Shown: positions 47,785 through 56,216, counted from the first letter of the stretch. The stretch: DNA of 64,000 bases from Moraxella sp. K1664 (GCF_039693965.1 NZ_CP155576.1:2604001-2668000); one strand, 5' to 3'. Translations and numbers: made by a program. The notes: a model not told the origin generated them from the sequence alone.

Positions 47785-48497
47785 TCTACCCCCACCACTT
47801 GTAGCCCTGCCAACGCCACCACCCCTGCCGTCTCGGTACGAAGTATCCGCTCGCCTATCGTCCACGACAAAAAGCCATGCTTGTGGCACTCATCTATCTC
47901 ATCATCGGACAGTCCGCCTTCTGAACCGACCAGTATGCCTATCGTGGACGGCAAGGGGGCTTTTGGAGTGTAGCGGTGCACGTCGTCCGCTAGGCTCATG
48001 ACGATTTTTAGCTCATCGGTACAACTTGCTAGGCAGTCCGAAAGTGCCACAGGGGGCAAAATGGCAGGGATGATATTAAGCCCGCATTGCTCACAGGCAG
48101 AGACAGCGATTTTTTGCCAATGAGCAAGTTTTTTGTTATCACGCTCATATCTGAGTCGCTCGGAGCGTTCGGTGGTGATGAGCTGTATGGCGGACACGCC
48201 CATTTCACACGCCTTTTGAATGGTGTAATCCATACGCTCGCCCTTACTCATCGCTTGGATTAGGGTAACACGGTAAGACAAGGTGCGATTGGTGGGGTTA
48301 AAGTCATCTATACGCACATGGGCGGACTTTTTGTCAATGTGGGTCAACGTGGCGGTGTATTCGCCCCCTTGCCCGTTAAAAAGTGTGGCACTATCACCAA
48401 TATTTGCCCGCAAAACCTTTGTCCAATGATGATACACGTCATCAGGCAGGGTTATCGTGTCATGTACGGCTAGGGGCATATCTACAAAAAAACGCAT
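47781..48497 (-). CDS. rsmE: 16S rRNA (uracil-1498-N3)-methyltransferase
   Basis: 238 residues from ATG 48497 with AAAGGCG before it. SPOUT-fold methyltransferase: an N-terminal PUA-like part (MRFFVDMPLAVHDTITLPDDVYHHWTKVLRA) and a C-terminal knot (IGILVGSEGGLSDDEIDECHKHGF... LRTETAGVVAL). Methylates U1498 of 16S rRNA in the assembled small subunit. Its stop overlaps ridA on the other strand by 4 bp. Confidence 0.92.
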   Translation of the reverse strand: MRFFVDMPLAVHDTITLPDDVYHHWTKVLRANIGDSATLFNGQGGEYTATLTHIDKKSAHVRIDDFNPTNRTLSYRVTLIQAMSKGERMDYTIQKACEMGVSAIQLITTERSERLRYERDNKKLAHWQKIAVSACEQCGLNIIPAILPPVALSDCLASCTDELKIVMSLADDVHRYTPKAPLPSTIGILVGSEGGLSDDEIDECHKHGFLSWTIGERILRTETAGVVALAGLQVVGVD

Positions 48498-48928
48498 GAA
48501 ATCGCCTTTGAAATGATTTATTAAAAATAAATTGGCAACCATAAAATGATTTAATATTTCATTTATTTTTATTTGCCGATTTTATGTTTATTTTATGATT
48601 GTTTAACTTAAAAATACACCAATGGGCGTGTTCAACACGCCCCTACAAAAGTATTGTTTAAAAATGTAGAATTGGTGTGAATTGGGGTTAATTTACTACA
48701 CCCGAGAAGCTTTAAAATTACCACAAACATAATGAAGTTTGGGTGTAGGGGCGTGCTGTGCACGCCTATAAAAATTGGCATGTTATCAAAGGACGTGCGG
48801 AGCCAGTCCCTACAAAGCCTGTGTTAAATATTAAGTTTGTTAGGTGTATATTAAAAGATGGATATTATAAATTGATAATGATTTGGGCAAATTGCAATTT
48901 GCCCCTACGCATTTATCCAAAAAATAAC
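48498..48928. repeat. Gene-free stretch packed with family C palindromes
   Basis: At least four palindromes in 431 bp: GGGCGTGTTCAACACGCCC (48624-48642), GGGGCGTGCTGTGCACGCC (48747-48765), a half-site ending GTCCCTAC near 48820, and a perfect 20-mer GGGCAAATTGCAATTTGCCC (48885-48904). No coding potential. The first is the two family A terminal arms joined together, with a single base different. Confidence 0.8.
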
Positions 48929-50407
48929 TCATCTCTTTTTTAAATCAACCTTTTTTGACTCTTTTTTATCTTGTTTAAACACACTTGATAAATCAGGTTT
49001 TTCTTTACCAATGGTAACGATGATAAATTCATCAGGGCGGATATAGGTATTTAGCGATTGATTGACCGTATCCAATGTCGCCTTGTCTAGTCGCACCAAA
49101 TAATCGGTGATATGACTGTCGGGCAAATTGTCATAGTTTAGTTCAGATGCTTTGTTGTGAATGGCGGTATTGGTGGCAAGGCTCATGGGATAGGCGTATT
49201 TACGACTGGTGCGTTCTAGGTTAAACTCACTGTCTTTTATGCCATTTTTTCTTGTGTTTTCAATGACTTGTAAGGTTTTGATGATCGCCTCTTTTGCTTT
49301 GTCCGATTGGGTAGAAAAGCTGATACGATAATAGCCACGCTCATCAAAGACATTCATAGCACCTGTGATGCCATAGGTGTAGCCGTGCTTGTCTCGAATC
49401 TCTTTCATAAGATGGGCATTAAAATCACCCCCTGCCAGCACGCTGTTGGCAAGGCTAAAATTGGTGCGGTTTTGTAGCTCCACAGGATCTTTGGTCTCTT
49501 TTTCGCCCATGTGTCCGATATAGACGTGCGTTTGGGTGCTGTCATAGGGGATATGGACGTGCTGTGGCTTGGGGGCGATGGGCGTGGGCAAGTCGGCGGC
49601 TCTCTCGCCTTGGGGCAAGGCATTTATCAGGCGTTTGGCGATGGTGCGTGCATCATCGGCACTGATGTCGCCTGTGATGGCGATGTGGGCGTTGCCTTTG
49701 GTTAAGTATTTGTTTTTATAGGCGATTAGGTCATCTCGGCTAATGCTCGCCACGCTCTGTTGTGTGCCATGTGTGGATACGGCATAAGGATGCGTGCCAT
49801 ACATGGTTTTTAAAAACTCAACACTCGCCACATGAGCGGGGTCTTGTTTGGCACGCTCAAAACCGATGTCCGCTTGGGCTTGGTTGCGTTTTAGGATAGT
49901 TTCATCAAAACGGGGGTTTTGTATCATGTCGGCAAACAAATCAAGGGCAGGATACAGCTCTTTGTCGTCCGACAAACTTCTAAACGCATAAACAAACGTG
50001 TCTCGGTAGGCAGTCGCCCCAAATACCACGCCCAGCAGTTCGGCTTTTTCGGCAAATGTGTTCTCATCTAGGTGGGTTGTGCCTTGGGTCATCATGGTGG
50101 CGGTCATGCCAGCAATGCCGTAGCCGTCCGCCCGTATGGTGTCATCCTTGGCAGAACCGCCCTTAAAGGTCAAGCTAATGTCCAAAATCGGTAGTTCATC
50201 AATGGGCGTAAAAATCACAGGTACGCCGTCCACATCAAACCGCTCCATGTGCGGGATTTTTAAATCCAATGGCTTGTCATCTTTTAGGCTATCAAGCACA
50301 GGCAAAGGCTTATCGCTTGGGGCGACAGGGGCATGATGATGACCGTCCGCCCATGTGGTGTGGCTGATAAGGAATAAGGCTAAGGCGATTGGGGTAAGTT
50401 TTTTCAT
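48929..50407 (-). CDS. M16-family peptidase homologue lacking the zinc motif, secreted
   Basis: 492 residues. Signal peptide (MKKLTPIALALFLISHTTWA), then an insulinase-like two-domain half. The HxxEH zinc motif is absent at the expected place (SLTFKGGSAKDDTIRADGYGIAGMTATMMTQGT), so it is a catalytically inactive partner. It retains the R/Y substrate region (KHGYTYGITGAMNVFDERGYY). It lies downstream of an M16 half with HFLEH (50966-52420), the typical active/inactive pair of periplasmic M16B enzymes. Separated from it by 558 bp of repeats. Confidence 0.85.
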   Translation of the reverse strand: MKKLTPIALALFLISHTTWADGHHHAPVAPSDKPLPVLDSLKDDKPLDLKIPHMERFDVDGVPVIFTPIDELPILDISLTFKGGSAKDDTIRADGYGIAGMTATMMTQGTTHLDENTFAEKAELLGVVFGATAYRDTFVYAFRSLSDDKELYPALDLFADMIQNPRFDETILKRNQAQADIGFERAKQDPAHVASVEFLKTMYGTHPYAVSTHGTQQSVASISRDDLIAYKNKYLTKGNAHIAITGDISADDARTIAKRLINALPQGERAADLPTPIAPKPQHVHIPYDSTQTHVYIGHMGEKETKDPVELQNRTNFSLANSVLAGGDFNAHLMKEIRDKHGYTYGITGAMNVFDERGYYRISFSTQSDKAKEAIIKTLQVIENTRKNGIKDSEFNLERTSRKYAYPMSLATNTAIHNKASELNYDNLPDSHITDYLVRLDKATLDTVNQSLNTYIRPDEFIIVTIGKEKPDLSSVFKQDKKESKKVDLKKR

Positions 50408-50965
50408 GGTAATTCCTGATATTGGGTTGGGGTTTTAATGGTTGATTTTATATAAATCATTTTGGCATTGTTGATTTGTGGTTTTTGATGTATTGATTTT
50501 GGGTGAATTGCGATTCGCCCCTACTATCCAAATTTTAAAATATGGGGTTTTTTAACAATACGCTATTTTAAAATATCCAAATTTAACAATACCTATTTAT
50601 CTTTTCAATAAAATGATTTTGGTAAAATTTAATCGTTATTTTGTTTAAATTTGACCCATAATTTTTATCAATTTTTGGCATTGTTAATTAACCATACCTT
50701 TGGGGGATTTGTAGGGGCAAATCACATTTGCCCTGTGATAACGGATTGATTTTTGGGCGAATAAATTGCCCCTACACGTTTAAATTTTAAAATATATCTT
50801 TATTAAACTTCCTGCAAAACTAGTTTTCCGTTCACCCTGAGCTTGTCGAAGGGTAGCGGAAAACCGTCATGGTTCGACAAGCTCACCACGAACGGTTTTC
50901 TTTAATTCAGGGTTTTGCAGGAAGTCTTTTATTGAACAATACCCCATTTTAAAACCCTAAATCTA
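50408..50965. repeat. Gene-free stretch between two M16 genes with family B and C repeats
   Basis: 558 bp. Family C: GGGTGAATTGCGATTCGCCC (50501-50520), and a compound copy at 50709-50779 (GTAGGGGCAAATCACATTTG... GGGCGAATAAATTGCCCCTAC). Family B: a complete palindrome at 50807-50924. The rest is AT-rich. Any cotranscription of the two M16 genes would have to cross these hairpins. Confidence 0.75.
50807..50924. repeat. Family B nested palindrome, intact copy 2
   Basis: 118 bp, arms ACTTCCTGCAAAAC / GTTTTGCAGGAAGT as in the 27562 copy. The left target half reads GTTCACCCT where the IS-occupied copies have GTTCGCCCT. The centre is GAGCTTGTCGAA / TTCGACAAGCTC, a perfect match. Confidence 0.85.
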
Positions 50966-52420
50966 TTATTCATCTTTTGGCAAAATATAAGCACTATACA
51001 TACGCTCATCACTTAGGTATTTTTTGCCTGCGTTTTTAATTTCATCGGTGCTAATGGTGGGCAGAATTGCCAATTCTTCTTGGATTTTGCCAAAAGGGAT
51101 ATTTTCATTTTTTAGCATTCCCAGCAAATCCGCCTGCCCTGATACGCCTTCGGACGCAAACACCAAGGCGGTTTTTGTGGCAACCATAGAACGGTCAAGC
51201 TCTTTTTGGTCAATGGGGTCGGCCATGGTGCGTTTTATCTCATCTAAGACAAGGCGTTTGGTTTCATCAAGGCTCACCCCTGCTTTTGGCGTTGCCATGA
51301 CCATAAAAAAGCCGTCCCCATAGCCTGTACTGTCATAACTACTATATACGGACGTAACGAGTTCTTTTTTGACCAAATTTTTGGCAAATCGACCAGACGC
51401 TCCGCCACTTAGCACGTCATCAAACAGCCCCAATGCCAACAGCTCTCGCTCGTTGTCGGCGGTGTGGTGATTGGTGAGTTTTAGGCCAGATACAGTCGGG
51501 GCTTGCCATGCCAAAATCAGCGTGGGAACTTGGACGGCTTCTTTGATGACGACATGGCGTTCGCTCACACCGCCTTTGCCTGCATTTAGGTCATCAGCGT
51601 GGATGAATTGGGCAGGGTCTCGGGCGGGTACGGGGTCGCCTTTGGGAATGTCGCCAAAATATTTTTTGATATGAGTTAGGGCTTCGTCTTTGTCCACGTC
51701 GCCCACGATGACGAGCGTGGCGTTATTGGGGACGTACCATGTGGCGTACCAGTGTTTTAGGTCATCCATGGTCAAGCCTTCAATGTCCGCCATGCTCCCA
51801 ATAATGGGGCGACCCCGTGGCGTGTCGCCATAGACAAATGCTGAAAACCGCTCCCACGCTTTTGCCATGGGGTTGTCGTCCGTGCGAGAACGGCGTTCTT
51901 CTTGGACGACTTGGCGTTCGCTCTCTATCTGCTTAGGTTTAAACAGCACGTTTTTCATGCGATTGGCTTCTAGCTCCAACGCTAGGGCGTAGCGATTGGC
52001 GGGCAAAATTTCATGATAAACGGTAACGTCTGAACTGGTGTAGGCGTTATTACTACCGCCATAATGACTGATAAGACGGCTAAATTCATCGCTAGATACC
52101 TTTGGCGTGTCCTTGAACATTAAATGTTCCAAAAAGTGCGACAATCCGCCCTTGCCCACAGGCTCATCGTTTGCCCCCACGCCATACCAAATCTGGGTCA
52201 TGACCACAGGGGCTCGTTTGTCTTCTTTAATGACGACTTTTAAGCCATTATCTAGCGTGTATTCGTGAATGTTGGCGAGCAGTTTTAGCTCTTGTTGGGG
52301 AGTGGTAGCAAGGGCGGTTGGGGCTTGGGGCGTGGCTGTTGGGGCGTGCTGGCAAGCGGTTAGGGATAATAATCCCAAGGATACGCATAAGGATAAAACA
52401 AGGCGGTTAAAGGTTTTCAT
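50966..52420 (-). CDS. M16-family zinc metallopeptidase, lipoprotein
   Basis: 484 residues from ATG 52420 (GGA 7 bases upstream). N-terminal lipobox LSLTAC (C23) after a hydrophobic stretch, so a periplasm-facing lipoprotein. Catalytic zinc motif HFLEH (H95, E98, H99) with the downstream Glu region LEANRMKNVLF. Partner of the inactive M16 protein downstream; the pair would form one active dimer that degrades or processes peptides in the periplasm. ATG 52426 (two residues longer) is also possible. Confidence 0.88.
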   Translation of the reverse strand: MKTFNRLVLSLCVSLGLLSLTACQHAPTATPQAPTALATTPQQELKLLANIHEYTLDNGLKVVIKEDKRAPVVMTQIWYGVGANDEPVGKGGLSHFLEHLMFKDTPKVSSDEFSRLISHYGGSNNAYTSSDVTVYHEILPANRYALALELEANRMKNVLFKPKQIESERQVVQEERRSRTDDNPMAKAWERFSAFVYGDTPRGRPIIGSMADIEGLTMDDLKHWYATWYVPNNATLVIVGDVDKDEALTHIKKYFGDIPKGDPVPARDPAQFIHADDLNAGKGGVSERHVVIKEAVQVPTLILAWQAPTVSGLKLTNHHTADNERELLALGLFDDVLSGGASGRFAKNLVKKELVTSVYSSYDSTGYGDGFFMVMATPKAGVSLDETKRLVLDEIKRTMADPIDQKELDRSMVATKTALVFASEGVSGQADLLGMLKNENIPFGKIQEELAILPTISTDEIKNAGKKYLSDERMYSAYILPKDE

Positions 52421-52479
52421 AGACATTCCGATGAGTTTGGCGGTTTTATTGATTTGAAATTTTACCCATTAAAGATAAA

Positions 52480-52593
52480 TCATTTGCCAATCAAAATACT
52501 GGCAGTGGGGCGTACGCCTTGACCGTTATTGGCACTGCACGCCACAAGCGTTAAAGGCAGGCATAAGGCAATGATGAGCGTGAATTTTTTCAT
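52480..52593 (-). CDS. 37-residue predicted lipoprotein
   Basis: Reads MKKFTLIIALCLPLTLVAC then SANNGQGVRPTASILIGK and TGA. The lipobox LVAC places the lipidated cysteine at residue 19, leaving an 18-residue polar mature tail. AGGAATTATC gives a good ribosome site 6 bases before ATG 52593. It is on the same strand 59 bp upstream of the M16 lipoprotein gene, so probably in the same transcript. Resembles small entericidin- or LptM-like lipopeptides in form only; no family is claimed. Confidence 0.6.
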   Translation of the reverse strand: MKKFTLIIALCLPLTLVACSANNGQGVRPTASILIGK

Positions 52594-52662
52594 GATAATT
52601 CCTAATTGCAAAAGGTTATAGTTTAGCATAAGTTGGGGTGGGTGGCAATTTTGGGAAAAAGA

Positions 52663-52708
52663 TTGACAAAAAATGCTTTTAAAAGTATTATAAAAAGCAC
52701 TTTTAAAA
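52663..52708 (+). promoter_or_regulatory. Promoter and operator of the RelBE-type pair
   Basis: TTGACA (52663-52668), 17 bp, TATTAT (52686-52691). Over the -10 lies a perfect inverted repeat, TTTTAAAAGT (52677-52686) / ACTTTTAAAA (52699-52708), suited to autorepression by the antitoxin complex. Confidence 0.75.
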
Positions 52709-52732
52709 TATTTTTAATAAAGAAATACCATT

Positions 52733-52996
52733 ATGCTAAACCAAATCCATAGCCGTTATGTTGCCAGTATCAGCGATTTAAAGAAAAGCCCCATGGATAC
52801 ACTCGCCCACGCCAATGGCGAACCTGTGGCGATTTTAAATCGCAATACCCCTGCTTTTTATTGCGTGCCTGCTTCTTTATACGAAAAAATGTTAGACGCA
52901 TTGGACGACCAAGAGCTCATCAAATTGGCAAACGAACGGCAAAACCAAAAAACGGTAAAGGTAACGATTGATGACTTACGAGCCAAATTCCAATAA
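52733..52996 (+). CDS. Phd/YefM-family antitoxin
   Basis: 87 residues. YVASISDLKKSPMDTLAHANGEPVAILNRNTPAFYCVPASLYEKMLD is the Phd/YefM DNA-binding fold; the polar C-terminal part (LIKLANERQNQKTVKVTIDDLRAKFQ) would wrap the toxin. It overlaps the toxin gene by 26 bp and lies behind a palindromic operator. Confidence 0.88.
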   Translation: MLNQIHSRYVASISDLKKSPMDTLAHANGEPVAILNRNTPAFYCVPASLYEKMLDALDDQELIKLANERQNQKTVKVTIDDLRAKFQ

Positions 52997-53279
52997 TGAT
53001 GAAAATCGTGTTTATGAATTAGAATTTAACGAAACTGCGTTAAAAGAATTTGAAAAATTAAACGCCACGATTGCCGAACAATTTTTAAAAAAGCTAGAAA
53101 AAGTGCTGTTAAATCCACACATTCCCAAAAATAAACTACACGGGGCAAATGCTAAGAATTTATACAAAATCAAACTTCGTAAGGTGGGTTATCGTTTGGT
53201 TTATGAAGTTAGGGATGATAAATTGGTGGTGCTTGTGATTACGGTGGGACGACGTGATACGGTGTATGATAATATTTGA
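52971..53279 (+). CDS. RelE/StbE-family toxin
   Basis: 102 residues from ATG 52971. YELEFNETALKEFEKLNATIAEQFLKKLEKVLLNPHIPKNKLHG and LYKIKLRKVGYRLVYEVRDDKLVVLVITVGRRD are typical of RelE-fold mRNA interferases, with the Arg-rich core (KIKLRKVGYRLVYEV) and the C-terminal GRRD. The ORF is intact. RelE toxins cut mRNA in the ribosomal A site. Confidence 0.88.
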   Translation: MTYEPNSNNDENRVYELEFNETALKEFEKLNATIAEQFLKKLEKVLLNPHIPKNKLHGANAKNLYKIKLRKVGYRLVYEVRDDKLVVLVITVGRRDTVYDNI

Positions 53280-53386
53280 CGCACTTATAGGCTTTGGCTC
53301 TATTTAGTATGGTAGAGCTGATTTTTTATGATTTATTTTTTGCTAAATTTAGCGTAAAATAACCCCAAATTTTTATGAGAATCATC

Positions 53387-54079
53387 ATGTCTAACACCCA
53401 AGCCCACACCGACCCCAAACTTGCCCAAAAACAAGCCGTTGCCAAATCCGCCCTTACCTATGTCGAAGACGGCATGATTTTGGGGGTGGGGACGGGCAGT
53501 ACGGTAAACTGCTTGATTGAGCTGTTGTCACAGGTTCGCCTAAAAGGGGCGGTGGCAAGCTCAAAAGTGACCGAAGATAAATTAAAAGCCTTGGGCATTG
53601 AGATTTTTGATTTAAATACGGTGGGCGAGCTTGACTTGTACATTGACGGGGCAGACGAGATAGACGCTCACGGCAACATGATAAAAGGCGGTGGCGGGGC
53701 ATTGACCCGTGAGAAAATCGTGGCGGCAGCGTCCAAACGCTTTGTGTGCATGGTGGACGACTCCAAAACCGTCGCCAAACTGGGCAAATTCCCCGTGGCG
53801 GTGGAAGTGTTGCCCCAAGCCCGCTCTTATGTGGCTCGTGAACTGGTCAAGCTGGGGGGCGAGCCTGTGTATCGGGAAGGATTTGTCACCGATTATGGCA
53901 ATGTGATTTTGGATACCTATGATTTGGACATCACAGACCCTGCCGAGCTAGAGAGCACATTAAACAACATTGTGGGCGTGGTGTGTAACGGCATTTTTGC
54001 CAGTCAATCGGCTCACGTCATGCTAAAAGCAGGCGATGATGGCGTAAGTACGGTGCAATTTGACAAGACGGCAAGATAA
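53387..54079 (+). CDS. rpiA: Ribose-5-phosphate isomerase A
   Basis: Interconverts ribose 5-phosphate and ribulose 5-phosphate; supplies PRPP for nucleotides, His and Trp. 230 residues from ATG 53387 (53375 is four codons earlier). Seen: [44 protein letters not shown] and [18 protein letters not shown]. It precedes trpG by 39 bp on the same strand, and ribose phosphate is the source of the PRPP used by TrpD. Confidence 0.95.
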   Translation: MSNTQAHTDPKLAQKQAVAKSALTYVEDGMILGVGTGSTVNCLIELLSQVRLKGAVASSKVTEDKLKALGIEIFDLNTVGELDLYIDGADEIDAHGNMIKGGGGALTREKIVAAASKRFVCMVDDSKTVAKLGKFPVAVEVLPQARSYVARELVKLGGEPVYREGFVTDYGNVILDTYDLDITDPAELESTLNNIVGVVCNGIFASQSAHVMLKAGDDGVSTVQFDKTAR

Positions 54080-54118
54080 GGCAAATAAAAATAAGACAAA
54101 TAAAAATAAGGATTTGAC

Positions 54119-54742
54119 ATGCTCTTAATGATAGACAATTATTGTAGTTTTACTTACAACATTGTTCAGTATTTTGGCGAATTAAAGCAGGACATTGTGG
54201 TAAAACGCAACAACGAGATTACCCTTGATGAGATAACCGACCTTGCCCCACAAGCCATTATCCTAGGGCCAGGCCCTTGTACGCCAACCGAAGCGGGGGT
54301 TACGGTGCCGATTTTGACGCATTTTGGCGGAAAGATTCCCATTTTGGGCGTGTGCTTGGGTCATCAAGCCATTGGGCAAGCCTTTGGCGGTGATGTCGTG
54401 CGAGCAGGCGAAGTCATGCACGGACGACTATCAGACGTGTATCATGACGATGTGGGCGTATTTCACGGCTTACCAAACCCTGTGTCGGTGGTGCGGTATC
54501 ATTCGCTTGTCATTGACAAAACCACATTGCCTAAGCGCCTAGAAATCACCGCTTGGACACAAAATGCGGACGGCTCTATGGGTGAGATTATGGGTGTTCG
54601 TCATAAAGAGCTAGACATTGAAGGCGTGCAGTTTCATCCAGAATCCATTTTAAGCGAGCATGGTTATCAGCTTTTTAATAACTTTTTAAAACGCTGTGGG
54701 CTTGCTGTGTTAGATGATGAAAATTTGCCAACGGTGGCGTGA
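54119..54742 (+). CDS. trpG: Anthranilate synthase component II (glutamine amidotransferase)
   Basis: 207 residues. Releases ammonia from glutamine for TrpE; may also serve PabB. Triad visible: nucleophile C79 in GVCLGHQA, and His-Glu in VQFHPESI. The family's N-terminal NYDSFTYN reads NYCSFTYN here: Asp to Cys at residue 9, codon TGT. AAGGA upstream. trpE is not adjacent, as is usual in this family. It is separated from trpD by an IS110 element inserted in a repeat. Confidence 0.92.
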   Translation: MLLMIDNYCSFTYNIVQYFGELKQDIVVKRNNEITLDEITDLAPQAIILGPGPCTPTEAGVTVPILTHFGGKIPILGVCLGHQAIGQAFGGDVVRAGEVMHGRLSDVYHDDVGVFHGLPNPVSVVRYHSLVIDKTTLPKRLEITAWTQNADGSMGEIMGVRHKELDIEGVQFHPESILSEHGYQLFNNFLKRCGLAVLDDENLPTVA

Positions 54743-54765
54743 TTTTTTATTTAAAAATGGCATTG

Positions 54766-54786
54766 TAGGGGTAATTTATTCACCCA
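54766..54786. repeat. Family C palindromic repeat, degenerate, after trpG
   Basis: GTAGGGGTAATTTATTCACCC: half-intact GTAGGGG... form, 24 bp after the trpG stop. Confidence 0.55.
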
Positions 54787-54861
54787 AATTTGGTAAAACT
54801 ATTCGTTTAAAAATTTGTAGTAGTCCAAAAAGTATGCTGAATTAGGTTTTCCGTTCGCCCT

Positions 54862-55060
54862 TGTATCAACCCAACACCAAACCTAGATTATCTGCTAGAA
54901 TGTTGTTGGGTTATACAAGCAAAGAGAACACGGGTTCGCCCTTAGTGTCTTAACACTGGTGCTCAGATGGTGTCCTTTGCTTGTCATCTTAACTCTGAAT
55001 GGTATCTAAGTGCGTTTATTAAAACAGACACTGCATAAACAAGGCAAGAGACAGATGATA
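54862..55060 (+). ncRNA. Predicted bridge RNA of the IS110 element, copy 1
   Basis: Leader fold: 5' hairpin TTGTATCAACCCAAC / GTTGGGTTATACAA (54861-54918). Target loop closed by AAGCAAAG (54917-54924) / CTTTGCTT (54975-54982) with inner AGTGT/ACACT. Donor loop closed by TCATCT (54984-54989) / AGATGA (55053-55058). Guide candidates: GTTCGCCCT (54934-54942) equals the left target; GCTCAG (54961-54966) is the reverse complement of the right target CTGAGC; ATGGTATCT (54999-55007) equals the element's right end; ACAAG (55039-55043) complements its left end CTTGT. The order is that known for IS621. Ends of the RNA are uncertain. Confidence 0.75.
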
Positions 55061-56038
55061 CACTATATTGGCATAGACATCAGCAAAGCAAAGTTTGATG
55101 TTGCATTTATAAACCCAAGCACAAATAAAGTAAAAACCAAGGTTTTTAACAACAACAAAGCAGGCTTTGATTTACTGCTTGCTTGGTTAAAAACCAATGT
55201 CAGCAATCATCTTGATGAGCTACACATCATCCTAGAAGCAACAGGGGTTTATCATGAACACCTAAGTGAGTTTCTTGATGATAATAATATCAAGCAAAGC
55301 ATTGTCAATCCTAACTATGTCCGCAAATTTGCAGACAGTTTGGGGGTAATCCATAAAACTGATAAAAAAGACAGCATTATTTTATCAAGGTATGGTTATA
55401 GCCACAAGCCTGAGGTTTGGGTAGCACCTAGCATTGAAGCCAAACAGCTAAAAGCTCTATTGGCTCGCTTAGAAGCACTCAAAGAAGATTTGCAACGAGA
55501 GCAAAACCGACAAGAGTTGCTCTTATCACCCAATCTGCCCGATTTGGTTAAAGCATCCATGCAAACAGTCATCAATGTCCTTCAAGAGGAAATTGCCAAA
55601 CTCACCAAAGACATTGATGACTTTGTTGACAAACAACCAAGTTTAAAGCAAGACAAAACCTTACTTGAAACCATTGACGGTATTGGTTCTGTTATTGCCA
55701 AAGAAGTGGTATGCTTAATACATACCAAACAATTTAAAAAAGCCTCACAGATGGCTTCGTTTTTAGGCTTAATACCCAAACAAAGACAGTCAGGTGTCTT
55801 TAAGGGAGCAACCAAACTGTCCAAACAAGGGCAAGTCTCTTTGCGTGCTAAGCTGTATATGTCTGCAATGAGTGCCATTCGTTATAATAGCACCATTAAG
55901 GCATTTTATGAACGATTACAACAAAACGGTAAAACCAAAATGCAAGCCTTATGTGCTTGTATGCGTAAATTGGTACATATCTGTTTTGGTGTTATCAAAA
56001 CCCAAACATCCTTTGAGCAACAAGTATCTTTAAGTTAG
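55055..56038 (+). CDS. IS110-family DEDD transposase/recombinase, copy 1
   Basis: 327 residues from ATG 55055 (AAGAGACAG upstream); the longer frame from GTG 55010 would lie inside the RNA leader. RuvC-like N-terminal domain: IGIDISK (D8), LEATGVYHE (Glu), HKTDKKDS (two Asp). C-terminal Tnp domain with TIDGIGSVIAKEVV, FLGLIPKQRQSGVFKGATKLSKQG carrying the catalytic Ser candidates, and LRAKLYMSAMSAIRYN. Differs from copy 2 by one residue (Asn vs Ser, base 55575). Confidence 0.95.
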   Translation: MIHYIGIDISKAKFDVAFINPSTNKVKTKVFNNNKAGFDLLLAWLKTNVSNHLDELHIILEATGVYHEHLSEFLDDNNIKQSIVNPNYVRKFADSLGVIHKTDKKDSIILSRYGYSHKPEVWVAPSIEAKQLKALLARLEALKEDLQREQNRQELLLSPNLPDLVKASMQTVINVLQEEIAKLTKDIDDFVDKQPSLKQDKTLLETIDGIGSVIAKEVVCLIHTKQFKKASQMASFLGLIPKQRQSGVFKGATKLSKQGQVSLRAKLYMSAMSAIRYNSTIKAFYERLQQNGKTKMQALCACMRKLVHICFGVIKTQTSFEQQVSLS

Positions 56039-56216
56039 TTTGTAAGATACTAGATACCAGATACTTAAAAAACCATTGACTTAGGTGGGGTATCATGGTA
56101 TCTGAGCTATGCCTGCGGGTGGCGGAAAACCGTTATGGGCAGGCATAGCTCACCACGAACGGTTTTCTTTAATAGCATACTTTTTAAATCAGAGCCAAAC
56201 ATTTAAAAGGAAACCC

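Larger units (their letters stand above)
54862..56103 (+). mobile_element. IS110-family insertion sequence, copy 1, between trpG and trpD
   Basis: 1,242 bp. Comparing flanks with the intact palindromes gives the junction: left GTTCGCC-CT then TGTATCAACC, right CATGGTAT then CT-GAGC. The CT dinucleotide occurs at both ends, with no terminal inverted repeats, as expected for IS110/IS621. A 193 bp noncoding leader precedes the DEDD transposase and about 65 bp follow it. The element lies in the same direction as the trp genes. Almost identical to copy 2. Confidence 0.92.
54827..56185. repeat. Family B palindrome, copy 3, split by an IS110 element
   Basis: Outer arms AAAAAGTATGCT (54827-54838) and AGCATACTTTTT (56174-56185). 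Removing the 1,242 bp element leaves 117 bp of the same nested design as the intact copies, but with different outer arms (AGTATGCT for TTCCTGC) and a different inner stem in its right half (GAGCTATGCCTGC / GCAGGCATAGCTC). Confidence 0.85.

Noticed and set aside
47307-50779. Possible CRISPR array because of many repeats
   Set aside because: Units are palindromes of varied length at irregular spacing, with no regular spacers and no cas genes.
55010-55054. GTG start 15 codons before the IS110 transposase ATG
   Set aside because: It lies in the predicted bridge RNA donor loop; ATG 55055 directly before IGIDISK with AAGAGACAG upstream fits the family better.
55582-55878. 98-codon antisense frame inside both transposase genes
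   Set aside because: Shadow of the transposase; identical in both copies only because the elements are identical.
56109-56216. N-terminal extension of TrpD into the palindrome
   Set aside because: These codons are repeat sequence; ATG 56217 has a good ribosome site and starts the normal protein.
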